DNA of 64,000 nucleotides from Alcaligenaceae bacterium (lineage in GTDB: Bacteria > Pseudomonadota > Gammaproteobacteria > Burkholderiales > Burkholderiaceae_B). The notes under the pieces are model-generated. The model did no database searches and was not told the origin of the DNA. It saw only the letters and a list, made by a program, of their open reading frames with translations. The translations under genes were made by a program, and so were the position numbers. Positions 15,402 to 24,561 of this stretch are shown here, one piece after another (position 1 is the first letter of the stretch; each line of letters opens with the position of its first letter). Where the stretch lies: NCBI GenBank assembly GCA_013416455.1, contig JACCES010000007.1:171092-235091 (forward strand), read 5' to 3'.

Positions 15402-18299
15402 TCAATCCACCTCAAGTTCAGATTCGACAGGGAGCGTCAGTGCCGACAGTTCGTTTTCTTCCCGGCTAAAGGCCTTTGTGGCTGCTGGCTGCAGGTCATG
15501 AGCAAGCCCCTTGTAAGTCTGCCTGTCCACTCTCTCCGGCAGCTTTTCCGCATCGTCGGTGAATACCGTCACCTCATGTCGTTCCCGCGAGATGCTGACA
15601 TAGTAGGTGTCTTGAGCGGTGGTGCGGCTGAAGCTTTCGGCGTTGTAAAGCACCCGGTCGCAGGTCAGCCCCTGTGCGCTGTGCGCGGTGGTGGCATAGG
15701 CGTAGTCCATGTTTAAGGGATGGTCTGTAGGTAGCTGAACATGGCGGCCCTGGGTTTCCAGTGTGACGCTGATCGCGTCGATGGCTACGACTTTCGCCTG
15801 CTGCCCGTTGACCAGGTCATGCCTGGCATCGTTGCGCGTGATGCGGACACGGTCGCCCACCGAAAGTTCTGCTGTGTTCAGTTGATAGACCGACAGCTTA
15901 CTCATGGTCTTGGGGATGATTTCTATGGGCTGCGCGTTGGTTTGACCTGCCTGAACAGGCGTGACGTTGATACGGTCATGGCTGTTGCTGCCGGTCACAC
16001 GGTAGAGTTCGCCGCGTTTCAGGCCGCACTTGTAGTCACGTTCTGGAATCACGATGTCGCCCACGTTGTAATAACGCGCCACACTGCGTTCTGCGCGTGT
16101 GGTGTCATGCCGTGCCAGCATTTGGCACGGGCGGCCTTTGCCTTCCAGGCCGAGCAGAGCGTGGATGCGTTGATTGATCTCATTTTTTGATGCGTTGGTG
16201 CCGGTCACGACAATGGTGTTGGCTTGTTCGGTGGTACTCAGCCCTGTGTAGGTCTTGGCAATGGCTTCATAGCGGGCCGAGCTGTCGCGGGTCTTCCTGC
16301 CATGCTCGTCCGTGATGAACTGGTCTGGAATCACACGGATGGTATTCAGCAGCGGCAGGGACTGGCTGGCCCGGCCTGTGGCGGCGAGTTCTACCGCCTT
16401 GCGCAGCCGTGCCGTGCGTTGGCGCTGGATGTCTCCCATCAATACGGTCTTCATTCCATGTTCCTGTAGCATGGCGAAGGCGCGACCCGCCTCGATGGCT
16501 TTGGTCTGGGCTGTGTCGCCCAACAGTACGACCTTGGCACCTGTTGGCTGGATGAGGGCCAGCAGCTTGTCCATCTGCCGCACCGGCACCACTCCGGCTT
16601 CGTCAATGACCACGACGGATGTCGGCCCCAGGGAGTCCAGGAAAGGGCGTTTGTCGGCTGCGGCAAGAATAGAGGCAATGGTATTGGCCGGAATGCCTTC
16701 GTCGCGTAGGTTGCGCACCATGTTTCCGTAGGGCGCGAGCGCTGTCATGCTGTGACCTTGTTCACGCAGAATGGTTTGGGCGTTTTGCAGGGCGAAGGAC
16801 TTCCCGGTGCCGGCTAAACCTTGGATGCCAGCTACTTGATCGCTGCCGGTGGTAACCAGCATGACCGCTTCGCGCTGGCCGGGTGTCAGAAGAGCGTCCA
16901 GGGCATTTTCAGCGTTGGCGGCATTGATCGTGGAATGCCAGGCCCCCCGGCCAGCCTGTTCAACTGCCAATATCCTGGATTCCGCTTCATGGGCATTGCG
17001 GGTGGCGTAGCGGGGGCTTTCCATCAACAGGCGGCCCTGGGCAATGGCGTCATCAACCAGCTGCAGGGCAGCGTCCTGGTTCAATCCAGCGAGCCGCGTG
17101 ACTTCTGCCGCCCATCCTTCGCGGGTCATGGGCTGTGCTTCCTTGTCCTGAGTGCTGCTGTAGTGCGGCGCTTCCTGGATCAGCGCACCGGATGCGACAC
17201 GGCCCTGGATGGCTGCCTGGATAGCAGTGATGTCGGTATGCCCACCGGCATGGCGGATGGCGCTTTGTAATAGATCGGCCAGGGGCATGACGGATTCCCG
17301 TTCAGCCAGATGTTGGATGGCCCAATCCAGCGAAGCCTGTGCGACAAGATCGGCTGATGCTTCCTGTGCTTCGGGCGCCTGTCGTTCAACGTCGTGGCGG
17401 GCCTGGTCAAACTGCATTCCGATGGCTGCTGCGGCTTCCCGCCACTGCTGATGCAGTTCCGCGCGGCTGAAAGCCTGGGTTTTCTCCTGCCGGTGGGCCA
17501 GATTGATGCCTTGGCGCAGCGCATGAGGGGCGTTGTCACGCGTTGTGCCGCGCGCAGTCAGTTCAGCTGTAATGCCGGCGCTGCGCTTACTGAAGAACTC
17601 GATCTGTTCACGGGTGATTTGAGCCAGCTCGATATGGTTCTTCTCATGACGAACGGCATACCCCAGAGCGCGGACGTTACGTTCCAGCTCGGCCTGATAG
17701 ATAGCGTCTGTCACCCGCAGCAGCTTGAAAATCGCCTCGTTCGAGAGCGATACCCAACTGCCGTCAGCCCGCTGGGTCAGGTTCATCAGCAGGGCGTGGA
17801 CGTGCAGGTGAGGGTCAGGGGCCGCATCCTCTGTAGGGCGCGCAGTCTCATGGCGGAACTTGGCAATGATGAGGTTCCCGGTCTGTTCCACCCGCGACTT
17901 GCCGTTCTCCTTGCGCCGGCCCATGGTCAGGTGTTGTTCGACATAGTTCAGGGCGGCAGCCACCGCCTGATCGTTGGCGTGAATCAGGCGCTCATCGCCA
18001 CCGATCAGCGCCTGCAGTGTGATGCTCTTGGGCGCACCAAAGGTCAGATCGAGTGCCGCGCGGGCCTTGGCATCCTTGCGGATCGACCGGCCAGCCGTCA
18101 CGTTCCGGCCAAAATCGCCCTGCAGCATGGCTTTGAAGCGGGCAGGGTCAATCTCACCAACCGCGCCCAGGCGCCGGGCGCCTTCGCCTTGCCAGGTCGC
18201 GGCGCCACCGTCGCGGTTGTAGTAATCGTCGGCCTGGTCAGCGTAGTAGTGGGTGGCAAGGGAGGCGCGGGCGCGGTAGATCTGGCTGTGGGAGATCAT
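15402..18299 (-). CDS. traI: MobF conjugative relaxase-helicase (TrwC/TraI type)
   Basis: 965 residues starting at ATG 18299, behind GGAG with 6-nt spacing. The N-terminal relaxase has paired tyrosines Tyr18/Tyr19 and Tyr26/Tyr27, matching catalytic Tyr18 and Tyr26 of TrwC, and the three-His metal site DPHLHVHAL (His164, 166, 168). The helicase part has Walker A GLAGTGKS near residue 500 and VVVIDEAG soon after. It would nick oriT, stay covalently bound and unwind the transferred strand. In TrwABC-type operons the relaxase gene is normally next to the coupling-protein gene; here 3.4 kb of cargo separates them. Confidence 0.95.
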   Translation of the reverse strand: MISHSQIYRARASLATHYYADQADDYYNRDGGAATWQGEGARRLGAVGEIDPARFKAMLQGDFGRNVTAGRSIRKDAKARAALDLTFGAPKSITLQALIGGDERLIHANDQAVAAALNYVEQHLTMGRRKENGKSRVEQTGNLIIAKFRHETARPTEDAAPDPHLHVHALLMNLTQRADGSWVSLSNEAIFKLLRVTDAIYQAELERNVRALGYAVRHEKNHIELAQITREQIEFFSKRSAGITAELTARGTTRDNAPHALRQGINLAHRQEKTQAFSRAELHQQWREAAAAIGMQFDQARHDVERQAPEAQEASADLVAQASLDWAIQHLAERESVMPLADLLQSAIRHAGGHTDITAIQAAIQGRVASGALIQEAPHYSSTQDKEAQPMTREGWAAEVTRLAGLNQDAALQLVDDAIAQGRLLMESPRYATRNAHEAESRILAVEQAGRGAWHSTINAANAENALDALLTPGQREAVMLVTTGSDQVAGIQGLAGTGKSFALQNAQTILREQGHSMTALAPYGNMVRNLRDEGIPANTIASILAAADKRPFLDSLGPTSVVVIDEAGVVPVRQMDKLLALIQPTGAKVVLLGDTAQTKAIEAGRAFAMLQEHGMKTVLMGDIQRQRTARLRKAVELAATGRASQSLPLLNTIRVIPDQFITDEHGRKTRDSSARYEAIAKTYTGLSTTEQANTIVVTGTNASKNEINQRIHALLGLEGKGRPCQMLARHDTTRAERSVARYYNVGDIVIPERDYKCGLKRGELYRVTGSNSHDRINVTPVQAGQTNAQPIEIIPKTMSKLSVYQLNTAELSVGDRVRITRNDARHDLVNGQQAKVVAIDAISVTLETQGRHVQLPTDHPLNMDYAYATTAHSAQGLTCDRVLYNAESFSRTTAQDTYYVSISRERHEVTVFTDDAEKLPERVDRQTYKGLAHDLQPAATKAFSREENELSALTLPVESELEVD

Positions 18300-18438
18300 G
18301 GGGAACTCCAAGACACTTAGTTAAGATAGATAACGAAAGAAAAGAGCTGTTTATTCTTACGTTTTGATACGATGCTAGTTATCACTACCATGCACATCGC
18401 ATAGACAAGACGGCAGTTCGTTCAAGTAGGGGGGAAGC
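18300..18438 (+). promoter_or_regulatory. Upstream region of the reverse transcriptase operon
   Basis: 139 bp between divergent relaxase and RT genes where composition changes abruptly to AT-rich. A promoter must lie here for the RT operon. TTGATA (18364-18369) is a possible -35 without a convincing -10. AGGGGGGAAGC precedes the GTG start at 18439. Confidence 0.45.
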
Positions 18439-19698
18439 GTGCCTAGTTACTTTTCAGAAAAAAAACTAGCTAGTGTTGTACGGGTTGGGGACTCCCGTAG
18501 ATTCAAAGTGGATTTGAAGAGCAATCGTTCAGCAGTATTTGATCAGGTGCTAAAAGAGGTCAATATTGAACCTGCGACGTTCGAGGAACCTTTTCGAACG
18601 ATAATAAATAAACGTCCCTGCTTGTCCTTGAAAAGCTACTCTAATAATCTCGTTTTGAGAGTCATTGCTAAATATCTTGGCCGCAAGTTCAGAGCTCATC
18701 CTCGAACTCGAGATTCTTTAGTGAAAGAAATTATAGAGACGCTGAGTGACGCGACTCCTATATATATTATTCGTCGAGATATTAAGTCATTTTATGAATC
18801 GCTATCAGTTGATGAGGTGAGGAATAGCTTGTCCTATAGCGCGGAGATTCCGGCAAGAGCAAGATCATACTTAGATGTCTATTTTAGGTTTTTGTGTACT
18901 CCAAGGCGGGGGTTGCCGAGAGGCATAGGAGTGAGCGCGGTGATTGCTGAAATTGCGATGCAGCGAACGGATCAGCGAATCAAAGAGATTCCTGGTGTTT
19001 ATAAGTATTTTAGATATTCAGATGATATATTGATATTCTCATATAGAAAGGCGGAGGATGTTGTTCCTAAGTTGAAGGAAATAATAAATGAGGTGGGGTT
19101 GAGATTCAATAAAAAAAAGTCCGATGATATTTCGTTGGATTTGCCGCACAAAGCCACTGATGTCATAAAGAATTTTGAATATCTTGGATATAAATTTAGT
19201 GTTCCTGCTGGTTGTGGGGCAAAATCACCTAGAATGGTGACGGTTGGTATTTCTGATAGGAAGATAAATAAAATAAAAAGCAGATTGATCTGCTCTTTTA
19301 AGTACTTTACTAGGCACGGTAACTATGCCCTTCTTGAGGATCGCGTTAGGTTTCTTGCTAGTAATTACTATGCGAGACGGGCAGGTGCGACTTCAGTAAA
19401 AACATCAATTTATGTTAGATCTGGAATCTACTATAACTACCGATTCTGTGGGCGCTATAAGGGATCTGATAAGTCTCCTCATTTATGTTCAGAACTTAAG
19501 GCGCTAGATGCCTTTTACCACTTTCTCATTAGAGGAAAAACAAGCAAGTTTCGAGAACACCTCGAACAACCAAGCTTTGCAGCTGTTTCGCACAGGTTAA
19601 AGGATATTTCCTTTCTAAAAGGGTATGAGCATCGTATGACTGTTCGGTTTAGTCCGGAACGCATACGAGAAATAAAAGAGGCATGGCGAAATGGTTGA
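18439..19698 (+). CDS. drt3a: Defence-associated reverse transcriptase Drt3a (UG3-like)
   Basis: 419 residues from GTG 18439, behind a strong G-rich ribosome site. RT palm motifs: A in RRDIKSFYESL (Asp114), B in GLPRGIGVSA (158-167), C as FRYSDDILIF with YSDD at 193-196. No maturase, endonuclease or integrase domain follows; the C-terminal ~190 residues are family-specific. The 3' end overlaps the next RT gene by 8 nt. Two RTs of unequal size in tandem followed by a non-coding RNA is the DRT type 3 layout. In that system, as I recall recent work, Drt3a copies an ACACAC RNA template into GT-repeat DNA. The gene is much more AT-rich than its neighbours, indicating transfer. Confidence 0.88.
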   Translation: MPSYFSEKKLASVVRVGDSRRFKVDLKSNRSAVFDQVLKEVNIEPATFEEPFRTIINKRPCLSLKSYSNNLVLRVIAKYLGRKFRAHPRTRDSLVKEIIETLSDATPIYIIRRDIKSFYESLSVDEVRNSLSYSAEIPARARSYLDVYFRFLCTPRRGLPRGIGVSAVIAEIAMQRTDQRIKEIPGVYKYFRYSDDILIFSYRKAEDVVPKLKEIINEVGLRFNKKKSDDISLDLPHKATDVIKNFEYLGYKFSVPAGCGAKSPRMVTVGISDRKINKIKSRLICSFKYFTRHGNYALLEDRVRFLASNYYARRAGATSVKTSIYVRSGIYYNYRFCGRYKGSDKSPHLCSELKALDAFYHFLIRGKTSKFREHLEQPSFAAVSHRLKDISFLKGYEHRMTVRFSPERIREIKEAWRNG

Positions 19699-21595
19699 AA
19701 ATAAGAGCGATTCTTGGGTTTTTAGGGCGCTGGTTACAGAAACTTTACCTTATGAAGTTCCTGTTATTTTTTCTAACGATAAGTTCTATAGGTTATCCAG
19801 CAAAATAATAGACGATCCTGATTTGGCTGGAGCGATTGGGAAACTGCATCGCAAGTTAGGACGATACACGATTCCCTATCAATATCGCATAAAAAAGGAT
19901 AGCGCGAGAACGACAGAATTAAGTATTGCTCACCCGTTATGGCAGCAAGAAGTTTGCCGGTTCTACGCTCAGCACGAAGGTTCACTATTATCTTACTGTG
20001 GAAAAAGTAAGTTTTCGCTACGTCATCCGATAGCGCTTGCCGCACTGTATGTTGAAGGAAAAAATCTTCGTGAGAAAATGACGTCTAAGACGGGAGTTGT
20101 GGAGTCGATATCATCAGATACAGAACTAAATCCCGCACACTTTGTGTCTTATTTTACATACGGGAGGTTTAATCTTCTTGGGAGATTTTATAGTTCAAAG
20201 GAGTTTTTAAGGCTGGAGAAGAGATTTAGATTTGTGAGAACCCTGGATATATCGAAATGTTTTTATCATATTTACACTCATTCAATAGCTTGGCAAGTAA
20301 AGGATAAGGATTTTGCCAAGAATAATACTGAGGCGTATTCTTTTGAGAATTCTTTTGATAAATTGATGCAGATGGCGAACTATAACGAAACCAATGGGAT
20401 TGTTGTGGGTCCAGAAATTTCTAGGATATTCGCAGAGATAATTCTTCAGGGTGTTGATTTGAATATACAACGGCAGCTCGAAAGACAGGGGCTGGTTGAA
20501 GGGAGAGATTATTCAATAAGAAGATATGTGGATGACTTTTCTATATTTGCGAATAGTGAAGAAGTCTTGGGTGAGATTCAGAGCGTCGTGGTAGCGAGAT
20601 TGGCGGACGTAAAGCTGTATCTGAATGATAAAAAGATTGGCACTTACGAACGTCCGTTCATTACGCCCTTAACTTTAGCCAGATCAGAGCTCGGTGAATG
20701 TTTGCAAGAGTTGGAAGGCGTTCTGGCAAAGGATGGTTCATTTGAAAAAAATGAATTGAGAAGGCTAAAAGTGTTGCTTGGTTCTATTCGATCAATCGTT
20801 GCGCGTCATAACATTGAGTTGGGAAGTGTAAGTGGATGGGTTATGTCCTCCCTGAGGCGTTTATTGGATAGAGGTCATTACAGTTATTTGTATGATGGTG
20901 CTCTTTCTAATGCGGATAAATGGTTGCGATTCGTTCAGGCATTGTTGGAAGTGGTCTTTCATGTTTGTTCTCTCGACCTGCGGGTGCGGACTACGTATAA
21001 TATGTGTCAGATTATTTATTCTGCTCAGAAGGTTAAAGGGAGGATACCAGGTGGGCATTTTGAGCAGCTTCAACATATTATAGAAAATGAGTTGGTGTCT
21101 TTGGTTTCTCAATATGATTTTGATGGGGTCGTAGGTGATCCGGTAGAGATTTTGAATGTGATTATCGCTGGTGCTCATTTTATAGGTGCGGACTTTGTGA
21201 GTAACTCAGTGGTTTCTAAAGCGTTATTGAAATTGTCGGAAAAACCTCTTACTTATTTTGTATATATTTCTCTCAATTTTTGCTACCTGACTGACGTTGA
21301 TCGTTTTTGTGCGCAGATTGATAATCTGAATGAGCGTGTTAGGTTTATGTTGAGCGACGCGGCAGATGTTTTTAAATATTCTGAGCGGTATCTAATTTTA
21401 TGTGATTATTTAAGTTCGCCTGCGGTCAGTAATAAAGATAAACGGGCGGTTTTTGATATGCTGTTCGGTGGAACAATCAGTAAGAGTACGATGGATTCTT
21501 TGGGGAGGTATGTGGGCTTTGTTGACTGGGATGGTTTTCAAGTAAATCACACACTTCGTCGAAAGGAGTTGCGCCCTGTCTATGCTGTGTCATAA
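19691..21595 (+). CDS. drt3b: Defence-associated reverse transcriptase Drt3b (UG8-like)
   Basis: 634 residues, starting in the last codons of drt3a (ATGGTTGA overlap), so translation is coupled. Palm motifs: A in VRTLDISKCFYHIYTH (Asp186), B in NGIVVGPEISR (235-245), C as YVDD (279-282). An N-terminal extension of ~180 residues precedes the palm and ~340 helical residues follow. No other known domain is seen. In characterised DRT3 the second RT, as I recall, makes the complementary AC-repeat strand without a nucleic-acid template, using its own active-site residues. Whether those residues are conserved here needs an alignment. Composition is AT-rich like drt3a. Confidence 0.86.
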   Translation: MVENKSDSWVFRALVTETLPYEVPVIFSNDKFYRLSSKIIDDPDLAGAIGKLHRKLGRYTIPYQYRIKKDSARTTELSIAHPLWQQEVCRFYAQHEGSLLSYCGKSKFSLRHPIALAALYVEGKNLREKMTSKTGVVESISSDTELNPAHFVSYFTYGRFNLLGRFYSSKEFLRLEKRFRFVRTLDISKCFYHIYTHSIAWQVKDKDFAKNNTEAYSFENSFDKLMQMANYNETNGIVVGPEISRIFAEIILQGVDLNIQRQLERQGLVEGRDYSIRRYVDDFSIFANSEEVLGEIQSVVVARLADVKLYLNDKKIGTYERPFITPLTLARSELGECLQELEGVLAKDGSFEKNELRRLKVLLGSIRSIVARHNIELGSVSGWVMSSLRRLLDRGHYSYLYDGALSNADKWLRFVQALLEVVFHVCSLDLRVRTTYNMCQIIYSAQKVKGRIPGGHFEQLQHIIENELVSLVSQYDFDGVVGDPVEILNVIIAGAHFIGADFVSNSVVSKALLKLSEKPLTYFVYISLNFCYLTDVDRFCAQIDNLNERVRFMLSDAADVFKYSERYLILCDYLSSPAVSNKDKRAVFDMLFGGTISKSTMDSLGRYVGFVDWDGFQVNHTLRRKELRPVYAVS

Positions 21596-21710
21596 TAGCG
21601 GCGGAGTGATGATTGTCATTAGAAGGTCATCGTAGGTATGTATCTATGATTTACGGCTATCAGTGGGATTATGATGGACGGGTTCGAGAGAACACACACA
21701 TGTCTTATGC
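21596..21710 (+). ncRNA. DRT3 non-coding RNA with ACACACA template tract
   Basis: The 109 bp between the drt3b stop and the convergent coupling-protein stop hold no gene but clear RNA features. A UGAUGA/UCAUCG pairing joins 21607-21612 with 21627-21632. A CGUA/UACG stem joins 21631-21634 with 21652-21655. GUUC-GAGA-GAAC (21682-21693) is a GNRA tetraloop hairpin. ACACACA (21694-21700) follows directly and fits the conserved template of DRT3 RNAs. Ends are uncertain; the RNA may start inside drt3b or extend past 21705. Confidence 0.7.
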
Positions 21711-23363
21711 TTTCATCGCTCCCTTGACTGCCATGTGTTCTAGGGAAACGATATGCGTTGTATTTCCCAAAACCTGGAACTCCACCGTTCCAGCACCAAA
21801 TCGCCGGATCGGTAACGTCACTCTCGCAATCGCATAATCCCCCGCCAAAGCCACATACCCACCCAGCGCCGGCAGTGCCTGTATCTGCGCGGCCGTCACC
21901 ACTTCTTCCGTTATCCGTTCCATGTTGTCCGACGTATTGCGATTATCTGCACTGCGGCTGATGCTGAACTTGGGTCTTTCCACTTCATGCTTACCCAGAC
22001 TTTCACTCATGTCCTTGGCCGTCTGCGGGTCGGTGCGGGAACCGCCGAGCACTGCCAGATTACGGAAGCTGGCGCGTATGGTCGTGGCCATGGTGCGCCC
22101 GTAGATATGTTCCAGCTGCGAGGTGCTTTGTAGGCCGGCCACGATTCGCAGGCCGTTCTTGCGACCTTTGGTCAGGCCGGCTTCCAGTGAGGGCAGCGCT
22201 TCCAGGCTGGCGAGTTCGTCAATGAACAGCCACCAGCGCCGGTGGGCGCTTTCAGGCATGGACAGAATGGACGTGATGAATACGTCGGCCCAGGATGACA
22301 CCAGGGGTTTCATGGAACTCATCATGTCTTCGCGCCAGTTGATATACAGGTTGCCGCCGTCGGGCTTTGCCAGCCAGTCACGGATGGAGAATCTGCCGGG
22401 TTTCATGCCGGTATGTTCCGAGAGCTTGTTGGACAGCACAAAACGGGCGGAAGACAGCGCCTTGCTGGCTTCGCTGGAACCGACAAACAGGGATTCGGCG
22501 AGGGTGCCTTCCAGGAACTGCTTCAGCACCTTGGGGTCTTCGATGGTGCAAAGCCGGAACAGGTCCATGATGCTGGCTTCTTCGCCCTGCAGTTCATAAA
22601 GTTTCTTTGCCGTTTCACGTAGCAGCAGGCGACCGAAATCGTTCCATTCCTCCGCATTGCGGTCCTGGCTCATGGGGACCATGGAGCGGGCCAGCCGCTT
22701 CCAGTCGTAATCGGCGCGCACTTCGTTAAAGAAAGACCAGCCCTGGCTGCGGGCATCGTAGGGGTTGAGGATGACATCGTTGGGCTGCCAGAATTTGCTG
22801 AGCAGATCACCATTGGGGTCAATGACGATCATGCGGTCATTGCGTGCAGGCGTTTGGCCGGATAAATGCCTGGCCATGTCATGCTGCGAGCGCTTGAGCA
22901 CCGATGCCGCCATGTTCCGCAACAGCACTGATTTGCCCGAGCCGGTGGCGCCGCTGATAAGCAGGTGCAGGTTCTCATTGGCGGTCGGCATGGGGATGCC
23001 GCCCACATCTATCTGCATTTTGCCGCGCTCTTCACACTGGCGTGCCAGGTTTTTGGCGCTGGTGGTGCGGGTGCCGCGCACAAAGCGTTTGTAGGCCGCG
23101 CCTTCAAAGCCTTCGGTCCTGGCGGTGCGTCCAATGAAAAGAATCAGCGCCAGGGAAAGCACCAGGCCGACCACCAGCGCACCGTAGAGTACGGGGTACT
23201 GCGGTGTGAGCATCACAAAATGCCGGAAGGTGCGGGCGTTCCAGTCGCGCCATTGCATCTGGCTGGCCCAGGTGGCTGCAGTCATCCAGGCTGCTGTGGG
23301 GAAAATTGCCAAGGAGAAGGCGGCAATGCGCCGCCGGGTGATGGGCGAGATTAGGGAAGACAT
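21705..23363 (-). CDS. traD: Type IV coupling protein (TrwB/TraD family)
   Basis: 552 residues from ATG 23363 (a TTG-initiated frame runs to 23378). Two N-terminal transmembrane segments (about 15-35 and 57-77) anchor a hexameric ATPase domain. Walker A is GATGSGKS (138-145) and Walker B lies in WWLFIDELASL near residue 360. Known role: link the relaxosome to the type IV secretion channel and pump DNA. Its 3' end converges with the DRT3 RNA region, the two being head to head at 21705. The downstream relaxase gene lies across the cargo cassette. Confidence 0.93.
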   Translation of the reverse strand: MSSLISPITRRRIAAFSLAIFPTAAWMTAATWASQMQWRDWNARTFRHFVMLTPQYPVLYGALVVGLVLSLALILFIGRTARTEGFEGAAYKRFVRGTRTTSAKNLARQCEERGKMQIDVGGIPMPTANENLHLLISGATGSGKSVLLRNMAASVLKRSQHDMARHLSGQTPARNDRMIVIDPNGDLLSKFWQPNDVILNPYDARSQGWSFFNEVRADYDWKRLARSMVPMSQDRNAEEWNDFGRLLLRETAKKLYELQGEEASIMDLFRLCTIEDPKVLKQFLEGTLAESLFVGSSEASKALSSARFVLSNKLSEHTGMKPGRFSIRDWLAKPDGGNLYINWREDMMSSMKPLVSSWADVFITSILSMPESAHRRWWLFIDELASLEALPSLEAGLTKGRKNGLRIVAGLQSTSQLEHIYGRTMATTIRASFRNLAVLGGSRTDPQTAKDMSESLGKHEVERPKFSISRSADNRNTSDNMERITEEVVTAAQIQALPALGGYVALAGDYAIARVTLPIRRFGAGTVEFQVLGNTTHIVSLEHMAVKGAMKA

Positions 23364-23374
23364 GGGGATGAACC

Positions 23375-23809
23375 TCAAGAGATCAGAAGCTGGCCCAGGG
23401 CAAGCCCGGCCAGTAGCCCACCCAGCACGCCGGCAGCGCCGCCCACCGCCAGGGCGATGATGGCCATACGGCGCGCTGATTGGTGGGCAATGCGGGCGTA
23501 TTGCGCGGATTCACGACTCAGCTGGTCCAGCCGGGTGCCGGTGTCGTTCAGCATGGCCTGTATGGCCTGCTGAAGCTGCTGGTTTACTGGCTTGGCAGCC
23601 GTTTCCAGGGTGGCGCTCAGGTGGCGGCTGAGTTGCTGGGGCAACATCTGCTGGGTTTCGCTCATGGACTGCATCTGCTGCTGGGCGGCATTCAGGTCGC
23701 GGGTGACGGCTTCCAGCCTGTCCACCAGGCCGGCTACTTCACCCAGGACTTCGTGATACAGCAAATCCAGTTTTGAACGGGGGCCGCTGGGCGGGGTGTG
23801 GGTATCCAT
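23375..23809 (-). CDS. Conjugation/stability accessory protein with C-terminal membrane helix
   Basis: 144 residues: a Gln-rich coiled-coil-prone region (about 25-105) and one hydrophobic Gly/Ala-rich segment near the C-terminus (about 113-140). It lies 11 nt from the coupling-protein start and 6 nt after the StbB-like gene, so it is within one operon. Position and architecture resemble StbC of the R388 stbABC operon, but I cannot confirm sequence similarity. A relaxosome accessory role is an alternative. Confidence 0.5.
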   Translation of the reverse strand: MDTHTPPSGPRSKLDLLYHEVLGEVAGLVDRLEAVTRDLNAAQQQMQSMSETQQMLPQQLSRHLSATLETAAKPVNQQLQQAIQAMLNDTGTRLDQLSRESAQYARIAHQSARRMAIIALAVGGAAGVLGGLLAGLALGQLLIS

Positions 23810-23815
23810 GACGGA

Positions 23816-24523
23816 TCACGAAAACAGTGCAGCGAAGGCTGCGTTCATCTGCCTGTCCACCGGCTTGGCCAGGGCGCGCAGGGCGTGGCGGTTACTCAGC
23901 TGCGAGATGCGGGCGTGGTCATCAGGGTCGGCGCTACGCAGCAGGGCGCGATAGTCGGTCTGATTGGCCAGGACTTCCGCAATGGTGGTGCGCTGGTCGG
24001 CCAGCAGTTCGAAGACTTCGTTTTCGTAGATGACAGCCTGGGGGTTGGCCTGCACCTCGCCCGACTTGGCGGCATAGGCCAGGATGGAGGGAAACTCTTC
24101 CTCGACGCTGCTATCGACCCGGTTGAACAGAATCCGTACCCGTTCCGAGTCCACACCCAGTGCAGCCAGCGCGGCCACGGTTTTGATGGTTTCGCGCTGA
24201 GCTTTGCCTGTATTGATGACCGGCAGCACGAAGTAGCTCATTTCTTCGTGTGCGCCTTCGTAGCGCATCATGTGGGTCAGGAAGTCCTCGATGTTGCTGG
24301 CCCCGACATCGACAATGGCGTCATCGCGGGTGAGCAGTTCGCGGAACAGGCGTCCGAAGTGTTCACCGCGCAGCTGATCCACGTTCAGGCCAAGGTCGGC
24401 CCCGGTTTCGTTGGTGGATTCCACCGCAAAAATCTGCGCTCCGTTCATGCGGGGCGCGAGCAGGTGGGAAGCAACAACCGTCTTGCCAACGGAGCCGGTG
24501 TAGTTGAGAACGGCGACTTTCAT
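23816..24523 (-). CDS. StbB-like ParA-family ATPase
   Basis: 235 residues. The N-terminus MKVAVLNYTGSVGKTVVASH carries a P-loop, TGSVGKT, in place of the usual KGGVGKT of ParA/MinD proteins. Later segments (AIVDVGASNIEDF, SYFVLPVINTGKAQRETIKT, VRILFNRVD) follow the ParA-like fold. R388 StbB and relatives match this pattern and affect plasmid positioning and conjugation. The loss of the signature Lys before GG is notable. It lies between the StbA-like and StbC-like genes. Confidence 0.72.
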   Translation of the reverse strand: MKVAVLNYTGSVGKTVVASHLLAPRMNGAQIFAVESTNETGADLGLNVDQLRGEHFGRLFRELLTRDDAIVDVGASNIEDFLTHMMRYEGAHEEMSYFVLPVINTGKAQRETIKTVAALAALGVDSERVRILFNRVDSSVEEEFPSILAYAAKSGEVQANPQAVIYENEVFELLADQRTTIAEVLANQTDYRALLRSADPDDHARISQLSNRHALRALAKPVDRQMNAAFAALFS

Positions 24524-24561
24524 GGTTTATTCCTTGTGGGGTCTGTCAGTGGGAGAGGGGG

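Noticed and set aside
17394..18320. Long plus-strand ORF (308 codons) antisense to the relaxase
   Set aside because: No family resemblance; it mirrors the GC-rich relaxase gene and lacks a ribosome site.
18439..21595. Group II intron or retron interpretation of the two RT genes
   Set aside because: No maturase or endonuclease domains, no intron domain V-like end, no msr/msd arrangement; two RTs with YSDD and YVDD in one operon fit DRT3 better.
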